Source: Planctomycetota bacterium (GTDB lineage: Bacteria > Planctomycetota > UBA1135 > UBA2386). Taken from it: DNA of 59,733 nt. A program made the position numbers and the translations under genes. The notes beneath the pieces are model-generated. The model did no database searches and was not told where the DNA came from. It saw only the letters and a program-made list of their open reading frames with translations. The DNA lies in assembly GCA_029936315.1 (NCBI GenBank), contig JAPYTD010000010.1, positions 33,135-92,867 of the forward strand, read 5' to 3'. Within the stretch, counting starts at the first letter, position 1. Every line of letters begins with the position of its first letter. This document shows, piece by piece, positions 52,088 through 59,733 of this stretch.

Positions 52088-54814
52088 TCAGTTGGGCGCT
52101 GCGGTCGTGTGCAGCTTGCCGACGTGGATGGTGGATCGCTTGTCGGCAATCAGTGGCTGGGGCGAATTGATGACCCAAAGGTCGTCGGCGATGATTGTGC
52201 CGCCGTTCGTGTACCGCGTGTTCTTGCGGTTGAGGTTGACGCCGGTTTGGCAGTCGATCAGTCTCGTGTTCGAGTCAACGTGCGCAATACTCTTGTCCTT
52301 GATCTCAAGGCCGATGACGCAACGTTCAAACTTGGAGTTAAGGAGATGCAGTGTCGTTGCCTCGCCGACCGAGATGCCTTTGTCGCCCGTGTCGTGGAAG
52401 TGGCAGTCGGTGACTTCGACCTTCGACGTCATCAGGTCCAAGGCGTCGTTGCCGCTGTGATGGAACACGCAGCCGATGATGCGCACGTCTTCGGTGATGT
52501 CGAGATCGAACGCGTCACTGCGCGCGCCCTCAAACTCGCACTCGCGAACCTCCCCTCCGGTCACGTAGCCGAAGTGAAGCGCGTCGTCACCGAGGTGGTT
52601 CTTGCCGATGTAGCAGTTGCGCAGCGTGATGTCCTCGGTGTCGATGATGCTCACCATGCCGGTGCGCAACACCATGCGGAGTTTGGCAGTCGAGCCGTCG
52701 CGCCATTCGCAATGCGAGAAACTGCTGCCCTTGGTACCTTTGCCGTGCAGGGCGAACACCCCCCATGGCTTGCCCTTGGTCGTGGGCAGGAATCGAATGG
52801 GCTTGTCGGCTGTACCTTTGGCGGTGATCTTGCCCCGAATCTCGATACTGATATCCGGTGCCAAGCGCATGGTCGTGCCTGGTTGGATCGTGATGGATGT
52901 TTCACTGCCGAAGAGTACGTTTCTGTCGATCGTGACCTCGCCCGGGCCAAATTCCACTGTGCTCTCCGGTGGCGGTGGCGGCAGGTCCCACGGGTGGAAC
53001 GAGATGTTTGGCTCCGGGTCACTTAGTTGGCCGACGACCTCAACGGTTACTTCTTCACCTGTGACAGCGTTGTTGGCGCGTAACTCGACGGAGTCGATGC
53101 GCCCGACTGACGGGCGCACGAAGTAGCTGTAGCGCAGTGAGGATGGAACGAGCGTGAAGGTGCCGAACATCGACGGATGTCCGCGCGTTGCAGAGTCCTT
53201 CTTGAGCCCAGGCAACACCAGTTCTTGCAATGCGAAGACTGCAGCACCGTCGTTCGTCTTGACCCTGGCGATCGGTTGCTCGTCGGGGTCGATGACCCCG
53301 TTGCGGTTGCGATCCCGAATGAGGTCGACGAACGGTGCGCTGGTTGTTGCAGTGAGTTGGCGCAGCTGTTGGCCGACCAGCCCAGAACTCCGCAGGTTCA
53401 GCGTCACGGTGCCCTTCACGGGTGTCGTTGCCTGTAACTCTAGTGCGCTGTCTGCGAGTCGTTCGCCGAGCCACTTGTACCGCTTGAGGTAGCCGAGCTT
53501 GAGGTCGTAGACGTCTGCTTCGAACTTCGTCATGCTGAAGTGGCAGCTGTGTATTTGCCCGAGCCGTAGCATTGACGTGGACGTGTGTTCTCGCACATCA
53601 CGAAAACCATCCGCTGCGAGCGCCCGACGGCCCATGGCCGCGGCGCGATCGATGCGTGCGTCAATTTCATCTGGTGGGTAGCGCTGACACAGATCCAACA
53701 GCGCCCGTTGGATGAGGAGTTCGAGCTCAGGCTGTTCGCGAATACGAATCAGCATCGGATTAAGACACTGGTCGAGCCCGGCTATCCGGCCGTAGCTCAG
53801 CCACCATGCCAAGTCCCATGCGATCGGTTCGAATCGGCCCTTGTAGGGGTCGAAGTAGATCTTGTGGTTGTGGGTGTAGTCGTGATGTTCCCCACCCAGC
53901 AGGCGATCAAGTGCTGTGAACTTGGCGAACTGCTCAAGGTCGATGTGATCGTCCGCGAACGCTCGGAAGGTCTTGGGGTCGGGGTGGTTGATCATGACGA
54001 TCAACGCCTCGATATCCGACCGGTCCTCAAGTTGGTCGGCGTTGCGCGACGCGACCTTTGGCCAGTGCTTTTGGTCGCTGAATAGCTGGGAGACACCGTC
54101 TTGGTCGTAGGCTGAATCGGCAACTCCATCGCCACTGTAGATGCTCCCGGGCATCCGGCGGAATCGGCGCAGGACCGACTCATCGGCGACGTCCTGCCAG
54201 TGGAACACTCCGGAGTAAGCGCCGTTTACGAAGAGCTTGACCGGCCTTACATCGGGGACAATCAGCCCGATTTCGGCGGCTATTTGGTTGGCGACGTGGT
54301 CTTCGAAAACCGGTGTTGGCGTATTCTTGATGAAGAAGACCTTGCGGTCGCGAATGGGGTCGCCCGACCTGGTCTTGATCTTCCAGGACTTCTGCGGATA
54401 CAGCCAGTGCCAGTGGTTGTCACCGACGTAGCGCGTCTTGACGCGGTGGGTCTGGCCGCCGAACTCAATCTCCGCGCGGTAGTACTTTGACTTGCCGCTC
54501 TCCGGCAGGTTGCTGTTGAGGCTGCCGATATGGCGTCGGTCGATGGTCAGCCGGATTTCTTCGACTCCGTCGTCAACTACGGGCGGAGCGAACGTCAGAT
54601 CGATGCTTCGGTGGAGCTCCTTCTGGGTGAAGTAGCGCCACTGCTCAAGGTCGAACGGCAGCGCTTGCTCGGCTACGTAGAGGTAGTTGTGATTGCGCTC
54701 GTACTGGACCCAGCCCCGGTGCCCGACCCAGATCATGATGAGCTGGAGGGGTAGCGCCAGCCACACTGCGTAGGGCAGTGGTAGCTTCCAAAGTCGGTGC
54801 AGCCCGGTGGTCAT
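52088..54814 (-). CDS. CotH-kinase / parallel beta-helix membrane protein, copy A
   Basis: 908 residues with the same plan as copy B: membrane segment, CotH-like kinase region (YVGDNHWHWLYPQKSWKIKT, LFVNGAYSGVFHWQDVADES, FDPYKGRFEPIAWDLAWW), dockerin/EF-like loop LIRDRNRNGVIDPDEQP, and beta-helix (VSIIDTEDITLRNCYIGKNH). The N-terminal half differs from copy B at roughly a third of positions, but the last 250 residues are nearly the same. It faces DUF4956 and the VTC polymerase across about 200 bp, an arrangement seen repeatedly with CotH, DUF4956 and VTC genes. Probably a surface or envelope kinase-like protein. Confidence 0.82.
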   Translation of the reverse strand: MTTGLHRLWKLPLPYAVWLALPLQLIMIWVGHRGWVQYERNHNYLYVAEQALPFDLEQWRYFTQKELHRSIDLTFAPPVVDDGVEEIRLTIDRRHIGSLNSNLPESGKSKYYRAEIEFGGQTHRVKTRYVGDNHWHWLYPQKSWKIKTRSGDPIRDRKVFFIKNTPTPVFEDHVANQIAAEIGLIVPDVRPVKLFVNGAYSGVFHWQDVADESVLRRFRRMPGSIYSGDGVADSAYDQDGVSQLFSDQKHWPKVASRNADQLEDRSDIEALIVMINHPDPKTFRAFADDHIDLEQFAKFTALDRLLGGEHHDYTHNHKIYFDPYKGRFEPIAWDLAWWLSYGRIAGLDQCLNPMLIRIREQPELELLIQRALLDLCQRYPPDEIDARIDRAAAMGRRALAADGFRDVREHTSTSMLRLGQIHSCHFSMTKFEADVYDLKLGYLKRYKWLGERLADSALELQATTPVKGTVTLNLRSSGLVGQQLRQLTATTSAPFVDLIRDRNRNGVIDPDEQPIARVKTNDGAAVFALQELVLPGLKKDSATRGHPSMFGTFTLVPSSLRYSYFVRPSVGRIDSVELRANNAVTGEEVTVEVVGQLSDPEPNISFHPWDLPPPPPESTVEFGPGEVTIDRNVLFGSETSITIQPGTTMRLAPDISIEIRGKITAKGTADKPIRFLPTTKGKPWGVFALHGKGTKGSSFSHCEWRDGSTAKLRMVLRTGMVSIIDTEDITLRNCYIGKNHLGDDALHFGYVTGGEVRECEFEGARSDAFDLDITEDVRIIGCVFHHSGNDALDLMTSKVEVTDCHFHDTGDKGISVGEATTLHLLNSKFERCVIGLEIKDKSIAHVDSNTRLIDCQTGVNLNRKNTRYTNGGTIIADDLWVINSPQPLIADKRSTIHVGKLHTTAAPN

Positions 54815-54947
54815 GGAGCGTTCTTATCGGCGATTATGGCCGGAGCATTTCACCAAGGCTGGCCGATTGCCGAAAAGGATACAGGGCAATCCCAAAGTCG
54901 CGACACTGTGGCGCCTTTGGCATGTGCTCCGGATGGTCTCATCGGCC

Positions 54948-54966
54948 ACTTGCCTGGATGGCAAGT
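54948..54966. promoter_or_regulatory. Hairpin/palindrome in the CotH-DUF4956 divergent promoter region
   Basis: ACTTGCC, TGGAT, GGCAAGT: perfect 7-bp arms, 46 bp before the DUF4956 start. It is the only clear symmetric element in the 197-bp divergent intergenic region. It may be an operator for the cluster or a leader hairpin. Confidence 0.35.
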
Positions 54967-55011
54967 CCATTCCATGCTTTTCCCCCCAGATCTCCCAGTA
55001 GCGTTCCCGCA

Positions 55012-55743
55012 ATGATCACTGTACTCGTCCGCCCTCAGGGCACGCTCGAATCCGTTCTTCAGGACAGTGCCAATTCGATCGGCGACTTCACGGGAGTCTT
55101 TTCAATCTGGGATATCGCCATTGTGCTTTGCCTGTCGTTCGGCCTCTCGCTGATCATCGGTAAGACCTACCAGGTGACCCACAAGGGCATCTCGTACTCG
55201 CAGGGCAATGTGCAGACCTACGTGCTGATGGCGGTCGTGATTGCCGTGATCATGCTCGTCATCGGTAGCAACATCGCGCGCGCCTTCTCATTGGTTGGTG
55301 CTCTATCGATCGTGCGTTTCCGGAACGCAGTCAAGGAGAGTCGGGATGTTGGCTTCGTGTTCTGGGCGATGGCAGTTGGGATGTCGTGCGGCACTCGCTT
55401 CTACTTGATGGCCGTGTTCGCGACGGTGGTGATCGCCGTGTTCGTGTTCACGATGCACTACTTCAACTTCTTCGCTCGGACCGTTCGCGAGCGCATCCTC
55501 TTGGTGGAACTGGATTCGGAAGCCAACCCAGAAGACTTGTTCGGTGAATTTTTCGGAAAGATCTTCCACGAGCACTACCTGATCAGCATGGAATCACTTC
55601 CTGGATCCGGCAATCTGCAGTTGGCTTACAGCACGACGATTCACGGCAAGTTTGATTCCGGCAAGTTCCTGCAGCAGGTGCGAGAGCTGAACGGTGACCT
55701 CAAGGTCAGCCTGATCGAAGGGCAGCAACAGATTGATCTCTAG
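55012..55743 (+). CDS. DUF4956-domain membrane protein
   Basis: 243 residues from the ATG at 55012 (MITVLVRPQGTLESVLQDSA). Four transmembrane helices (IWDIAIVLCLSFGLSLIIG, YVLMAVVIAVIMLVIGSNI, VGFVFWAMAVGMSCG, FYLMAVFATVVIAVFVFTM). The conserved loop ARAFSLVGALSIVRFRNAVK and a cytoplasmic C-terminal domain of about 90 residues follow. The family is of unknown function and is often next to VTC and CotH genes. A channel or membrane partner for the polyphosphate polymerase is plausible but unproven. First gene of a four-gene plus-strand run. Confidence 0.88.
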   Translation: MITVLVRPQGTLESVLQDSANSIGDFTGVFSIWDIAIVLCLSFGLSLIIGKTYQVTHKGISYSQGNVQTYVLMAVVIAVIMLVIGSNIARAFSLVGALSIVRFRNAVKESRDVGFVFWAMAVGMSCGTRFYLMAVFATVVIAVFVFTMHYFNFFARTVRERILLVELDSEANPEDLFGEFFGKIFHEHYLISMESLPGSGNLQLAYSTTIHGKFDSGKFLQQVRELNGDLKVSLIEGQQQIDL

Positions 55744-55755
55744 GTCGCCGCTAGC

Positions 55756-56394
55756 ATGAGCTTTCGTCCACCGTCTCTCGGCTTCCTCTACTTGGTAGCG
55801 GCAGTCGCCTGCTTCATCGGATTCTTCGCATACATCATGCGTCCGATGTGGTGGGAGCTAGAAAGTGAGGAGCAGCGCAATCTGGCCGAGGCAGCCTACT
55901 TGGAGCGAATTGTCGACGGTGCTCCCAAAGGCAAGCAAGCTCCGTGGCTGACCGACTCGCTGCGCATGTACGTAGCCGGTCAGGACCTGGCCGCCGCTGC
56001 TCGCGTGGTGGCCAAGGCCGATCAACTCGGAATCACGTTGGCACCTAACGTTCTCGTCGAGGTCTTGCCCAAGACGTGCTGGATCGTTGGTGCGCAGGAG
56101 GACCGGGTGCTCCGTGCGAAGCAGTCTGCGGCGGTCTATTTGCGCAACGACAGCGATCAGGAGCAGGTCGTGCGAATGTGTTGGACCTCGATGCGGAACG
56201 GCCAGGGTGCGGTTCGCGCGGTCGATGAAGAATGGCAGTTGTTTGACCTGAAGAGGGGTGAGGAAGCGATCGTGGAGCGTGTTGTGCCGCCTAAGAGCGC
56301 CGTGTTGCTCGAAGTTCGCGTCGCTTCGCAAGTATCGGAGGACCCTAGTACCAATCTCGGGATGCGATTAGTTCGTGCTGAGGTGCAGTCGTGA
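55756..56394 (+). CDS. Single-pass membrane protein, hypothetical
   Basis: 212 residues. N-terminal membrane anchor LGFLYLVAAVACFIGFFAYI, then a helical segment and a beta-rich C-terminal half (VLVEVLPKTCWIVGAQEDRV, SAAVYLRNDSDQEQVVRMCW, EAIVERVVPPKSAVLLEV) that looks like an immunoglobulin-like fold. I do not recognise the family. Its stop overlaps the GTG start of the VTC gene, so it should be made together with the polymerase and is a likely component of the same complex. Confidence 0.7.
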   Translation: MSFRPPSLGFLYLVAAVACFIGFFAYIMRPMWWELESEEQRNLAEAAYLERIVDGAPKGKQAPWLTDSLRMYVAGQDLAAAARVVAKADQLGITLAPNVLVEVLPKTCWIVGAQEDRVLRAKQSAAVYLRNDSDQEQVVRMCWTSMRNGQGAVRAVDEEWQLFDLKRGEEAIVERVVPPKSAVLLEVRVASQVSEDPSTNLGMRLVRAEVQS

Positions 56395-57122
56395 TCAAGC
56401 GTTTCAACCGTTACGAGATCAAGTACTCCATCCCCGTCTCGGCGTTGGCGGTACTCAAGAAAGATCTCGAGTTGTTCCTCGGTAGGGATCCGCATGCCAG
56501 TGAGTCGGGCTTCTACTCGGTCGCCTCGCTGTACTTCGATACGCCCGATCTGGACTGCTATCGCAACAAGCTCGATGGCTTGCTGTTTCGACGCAAGCTG
56601 CGCATTCGCGTCTACCCAGAGCAGGATAACGGCATGGCGTTTGTCGAGATCAAGCAGCGCGTCAATCGCACGGTGCAGAAGCGTCGATTGCCGATGACGC
56701 TGAAGGATGCCTACGCGATGTGTTCTGGCGCCACGCACTTCAAACTCAGCGAGGCGGATGACCAGGAGATTGCCGACGAGGTGCACTTCTTGGTGATGGC
56801 GTTGCGCCTCAGGCCGAAGAACGTGATTGCCTACACGCGTCAGGCTTACGTCGGGCACATGGTCGATCCGGGGCTGCGTTTGACGTTCGATACGTTAATC
56901 CGAACTCGTCAGGCGGACTTCGATCTGGAAGTGCCCAAGAAAATGCACATCGCATTCCCGGCGAACATGGCAGTCATGGAGATCAAGGCCAACGAGCGGG
57001 TGCCGCACTGGCTCATTGGCTTGTTGGCCAGACACCAGTGCACCTTGACGCGCATCAGTAAGTACTGCAACGGCATTGCGGCGATCGCCAAGCGCAACAT
57101 GTTGAAGAGGACCATAGTGTAG
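56391..57122 (+). CDS. VTC-domain polyphosphate polymerase-like protein
   Basis: 243 residues, GTG start overlapping the previous stop (GTGA). The VTC tunnel residues are visible: FNRYEIKYSIP, a Tyr/Arg strand SVASLYFDTPDLDCYRNK, RRKLRIRVYPEQ, FVEIKQRVNRTVQKRR, VIAYTRQAYVG, AVMEIKANERVPHW and ISKYCNGIAAI. In yeast Vtc4 the equivalent domain makes polyphosphate from ATP. Soluble here, so membrane docking may come from DUF4956 or the small membrane protein. All charged tunnel motifs appear conserved, so activity is likely. Confidence 0.88.
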   Translation: MIKRFNRYEIKYSIPVSALAVLKKDLELFLGRDPHASESGFYSVASLYFDTPDLDCYRNKLDGLLFRRKLRIRVYPEQDNGMAFVEIKQRVNRTVQKRRLPMTLKDAYAMCSGATHFKLSEADDQEIADEVHFLVMALRLRPKNVIAYTRQAYVGHMVDPGLRLTFDTLIRTRQADFDLEVPKKMHIAFPANMAVMEIKANERVPHWLIGLLARHQCTLTRISKYCNGIAAIAKRNMLKRTIV

Positions 57123-57180
57123 TAGATCGCTTGGCACGGCATTGGCGTTTGGCAGGCAAGCCGCTGCTAGACTGTTCCAC

Positions 57181-59421
57181 ATGCCCTCCTCTCGCTTGCT
57201 CGGCCTGTTGTTTGCGTCGGCCTGTGTGGCAATGACGCTGCTGCAGTGCAGCGACAACTCGTCCACAGCGAAGAGCAACCAGGCTGTTGCCGCACTGCCG
57301 GCGCGAGTGGGATCTCAGGTTTGTCGAAGCTGCCATCGGCAACTGCACACCGCCTATCACAAGACGGTTGCGATGGCGCGCTCCTTCTATCCCATGACTC
57401 CGGCTGCCGAGGTGGAGAACTGGCAGAGCAACAACACCTTCCATCACGCTCGCTCGGGCTTGTTCTTCAAGATGGAGCGTCGGGGGGATCGGTACTACCA
57501 GAAACGGTGGCGGTTGGACCCGGATGGCTTGTCGAGTCACGAGTTTGAACGTGAGATCACTCACGTGATGGGGTCCGGCAACAACGTGCGGACGTACGTG
57601 CACTACACCACGGATGGCATGGCGACCCAGCTACCGGTGTCGTGGTACGCCGAGACCAAGACGTGGGCAATGAGTCCTGGCTACGACCAGGATCTGCACG
57701 GGGACTTCAGCCGCGGCATCGACCACGGTTGCATGTTTTGCCACAACGCGTATCCGAGCGTTCCCGAAGTGGATGCGACAGGAACGACCTACCTGGGTGC
57801 CTTGCCGGCTGGCATCGGCTGTGAGCGCTGTCACGGCCACGGTGGCGATCACGTGGACCTGGCAGAAGGGGACTCCGCCACCATCGAGGACATTCGCGAA
57901 TCGATCGTCAACCCAGCACGGCTGGACCCGAAGCGGGCGATGGACGTGTGCTTGCAGTGCCACCTCGAAACGGCCGTCAACTCGGCCTTGCCTCATTCGC
58001 TGCGTCGCTTTGATCGCAAGATCTTCTCGTTCCAACCTGGCGAGGCACTCGAGGATTTCCTGCTGCCTTTCGACTCACCCGAGTTGGATGAAGACCGCTT
58101 CGAGATTGCGCACCATGGCTATCGGTTGATGCAGTCGCGCTGTTTCGAAGCCAGCAATGGTGCGATGACATGCACGACCTGTCACAACCCGCACGCGACA
58201 CCGGATGCTGAGAATGTGCAGCAGCACTTCCGCGAGCGGTGCTTTCAGTGCCACAAGCTCGACGACTGTTCTACCGAACACATGGCGCCAGAGGGGCAGG
58301 ATCTCGCCATCGCGAAGGATGACTGCATCACTTGCCACATGCCGAGGCGCCGAACGATCGACGTTGTGCATGCGGTGATGCGCGACCATCGCATTGTGCG
58401 TCACCTGCCCAAGCGCGATCTGACCACACGTCTCGAGGAGAACCACACGAGCTACAAGGGCGATCTGACGTTCTTCTTGCCGCAGACTGCGCCCAAGGGA
58501 CCCGAAGGCGACCTCTACCTCGGCACGGCCTACCTGCAAGGAGGCATTCACGTGCAGCGCGGCATCGACCTGATCGAGAAGGCCATCAAGAACGGTGCCC
58601 CGCCAGCGGCGACGCCCTATCGCATGATTGGACTCGCGAAGACCAGGCTGAAGGACTACGCCGGCGCCGTGGCGGCCTTTGAGCAGGCCGTTGCGCTGTT
58701 GCCAACAGATGTCACGTCACGGTCGGAGATGGCCGCGCTCATGATGATGATGGGGCGCACGGATGACGCCGACCAGCACTTCAAGTTGGTGCTTCAGATT
58801 GCGCCCAGCCACCCCGACAGCCTGGTTGGTTTGTCTCGCCTCGCGGCCAAGAAGTCGGATACCGCAACAGCACGGCGGTTATTGGAGCGGGCGATCGAGG
58901 CGGCGCCCGAACACATCCAGGTTCGCAACATGATGGCTCGGCACTTACTCACCGCCGGTGATCGAGATGGTGCGCGCAGACAGTTTGAGCAGATCTTGCG
59001 CCTGTCACCCAAGGATACCAATGCGCTATTGCAGTTGGGCTTTCTCGCGCACGCAGCGAGGGCTTGGCGCGAGACGCTGCTGCGGGCAAGAGAAGTGCTG
59101 GCGATCGATCACAACAACGAGCAAGCGGCTTTGCTGGCTGCTGTGGCTTATGCGACAGCACCAGACCCGACGCTGCGCAACGGACCCGCTGCGCTGGATC
59201 TCGTGCAGCGTGCCCTTCGCGGTCAGAAGAACGCTGCTCCTACGGTGCAGCTCATCGCCGCGGCAGCGCATGCTGAATGCGGTGAGTTTTCGGAGGCGAT
59301 CCGCATTGCCAATGCTGCATGGCGGCTGGCGCAATCGAGCAACAACGCGGCGTTGATGCAGCAGATCTCTGCCCGCATCAAGTCGTACCGCGGTAACAAG
59401 GCTTGGTACGAGCCAAAGTAG
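57181..59421 (+). CDS. Multihaem (seven CXXCH) cytochrome with C-terminal TPR domain, lipoprotein
   Basis: 746 residues from the ATG at 57181, whose product begins with a lipoprotein signal (MPSSRLLGLLFASACVAMTL then LQC). Seven c-type haem sites: CRSCH, CMFCH, CERCH, CLQCH, CTTCH, CFQCH and CITCH, all before about residue 405. From about residue 435 to 740 TPR repeats follow (PPAATPYRMIGLAKTRLKDY, ALLPTDVTSRSEMAAL, AIEAAPEHIQVRNMMARHLL). A cytochrome c552/NrfA-like-fold electron-transfer protein fused to a protein-docking domain. Located 58 bp after the VTC gene on the same strand. Confidence 0.9.
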   Translation: MPSSRLLGLLFASACVAMTLLQCSDNSSTAKSNQAVAALPARVGSQVCRSCHRQLHTAYHKTVAMARSFYPMTPAAEVENWQSNNTFHHARSGLFFKMERRGDRYYQKRWRLDPDGLSSHEFEREITHVMGSGNNVRTYVHYTTDGMATQLPVSWYAETKTWAMSPGYDQDLHGDFSRGIDHGCMFCHNAYPSVPEVDATGTTYLGALPAGIGCERCHGHGGDHVDLAEGDSATIEDIRESIVNPARLDPKRAMDVCLQCHLETAVNSALPHSLRRFDRKIFSFQPGEALEDFLLPFDSPELDEDRFEIAHHGYRLMQSRCFEASNGAMTCTTCHNPHATPDAENVQQHFRERCFQCHKLDDCSTEHMAPEGQDLAIAKDDCITCHMPRRRTIDVVHAVMRDHRIVRHLPKRDLTTRLEENHTSYKGDLTFFLPQTAPKGPEGDLYLGTAYLQGGIHVQRGIDLIEKAIKNGAPPAATPYRMIGLAKTRLKDYAGAVAAFEQAVALLPTDVTSRSEMAALMMMMGRTDDADQHFKLVLQIAPSHPDSLVGLSRLAAKKSDTATARRLLERAIEAAPEHIQVRNMMARHLLTAGDRDGARRQFEQILRLSPKDTNALLQLGFLAHAARAWRETLLRAREVLAIDHNNEQAALLAAVAYATAPDPTLRNGPAALDLVQRALRGQKNAAPTVQLIAAAAHAECGEFSEAIRIANAAWRLAQSSNNAALMQQISARIKSYRGNKAWYEPK

Positions 59422-59425
59422 CGGG

Positions 59426-59733
59426 CTAGTCGATTCGATCGAGCCGCGCAACCAACTCGACGTGGTCGGTGTGTGGGAATAGATCACACAACCGCATCGC
59501 CGTCAGTTCGTAGCCGTTGGCCGTCAGCGTCTTGATGTCCAACGCCATCGGATCGGGGGCGCAGGCCACGTAGACCAAACGCTTCGGCCGGCTGGCCAGG
59601 ACCTTGTCGACACCGGTGCGTCGCAAGTCGGACCGTGGCGGGTCGACGACCATCAGGTCCGCGTCGGTCGGCAGCTTGAACTTGGTGAACGACGCACGCT
59701 GCACCTTGAGTTGGGGCAGATTGTTGTCGATGG
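59426..59733 (-). CDS. RlmD/TrmA-family RNA (uracil-5-)-methyltransferase, C-terminal part
   Basis: Only the last hundred residues are in the window; the frame runs off the right edge. TDADLMVVDPPRSDLRRTGV holds the DPPR motif of the SAM-dependent methyltransferase domain. RPKRLVYVACAPDPMALDIK contains the catalytic-Cys region (VACAPDP, where relatives have VSCNPxT). The end GYELTAMRLCDLFPHTDHVE then LVARLDR is the family C-terminus. It modifies rRNA or tRNA uracil. RlmD versus TrmA cannot be told apart from this fragment. Confidence 0.85.
   Translation of the reverse strand, partial: IDNNLPQLKVQRASFTKFKLPTDADLMVVDPPRSDLRRTGVDKVLASRPKRLVYVACAPDPMALDIKTLTANGYELTAMRLCDLFPHTDHVELVARLDRID

Overview
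The window is a GC-rich, gene-dense bacterial chromosome segment with no rRNA, tRNA, CRISPR array, transposase or prophage that I can see. Several traits together suggest a deep-branching, probably marine planctomycete-like bacterium. They are secreted DNRLRE and nidogen-like proteins ending in a shared GxGCP-type C-terminal domain, HEAT-repeat and VWA proteins with signal peptides, CotH-kinase proteins next to a VTC polyphosphate polymerase, many secreted peptidases, and frequent GTG starts with GTGA overlaps. The taxonomic placement is inference only.

Layout. 1-6.2 kb: class IV aminotransferase, purF, a dolichol-phosphate-mannose-synthase-like glycosyltransferase, an O-methyltransferase, and pyrE coupled to a MobA-like/NfsA-like fusion protein. 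6.2-12.8 kb: ABC-F ATPase, sterol-desaturase-family hydroxylase, a rearrangement scar holding two truncated gene remnants, an outer-membrane-barrel gene, an S41 peptidase lipoprotein and a PstS-like binding protein. 12.9-16.3 kb: a vitamin B6 operon (MocR/PdxR-type regulator, pdxS, pdxT) followed by a GNAT remnant. 16.4-22.2 kb: secreted or surface proteins (regulatory-fold repeats, tandem DNRLRE pair, VWA/HEAT protein, truncated beta-helix ORF). 22.2-28.4 kb: esterase, APC permease, 2OG-Fe(II) oxygenase, small secreted protein, short CotH lipoprotein, ornithine-cyclodeaminase-family enzyme.

28.4-36.4 kb: shikimate region with aroC, an aroA-aroK fusion, aroB and an S9 peptidase. The order aroB then aroA-aroK matches the first three domains of the eukaryotic AROM protein. 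36.5-45.4 kb: nidogen-like secreted protein, ankyrin protein, a FadN-type bifunctional beta-oxidation enzyme with a TetR-like palindrome upstream, a DnaQ-like exonuclease and a HEAT-repeat protein. 45.4-49.3 kb: an S46 dipeptidyl peptidase, a thioredoxin-like reading frame interrupted by one in-frame TGA, and a DinB-like gene. 49.3-59.4 kb: two tandem CotH-kinase/beta-helix proteins divergent from DUF4956, a membrane protein, a VTC-domain polymerase and a seven-CXXCH cytochrome with TPRs. The window ends in a partial RlmD/TrmA-type rRNA methyltransferase.

The strongest candidate for something undescribed is the thioredoxin-like frame at 47591-48583. Two open frames are in register across a TGA codon preceded by Cys. 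A perfect 8-bp hairpin with a 6-nt loop CGUGCU starts 15 nt after that TGA. This geometry fits a bacterial SECIS element, so I propose a secreted selenoprotein with a vicinal Cys-Sec pair. The other systems worth attention are the CotH/DUF4956/VTC/multihaem cluster, the MobA-NfsA fusion, and the AROM-colinear aroB/aroA-aroK pair.
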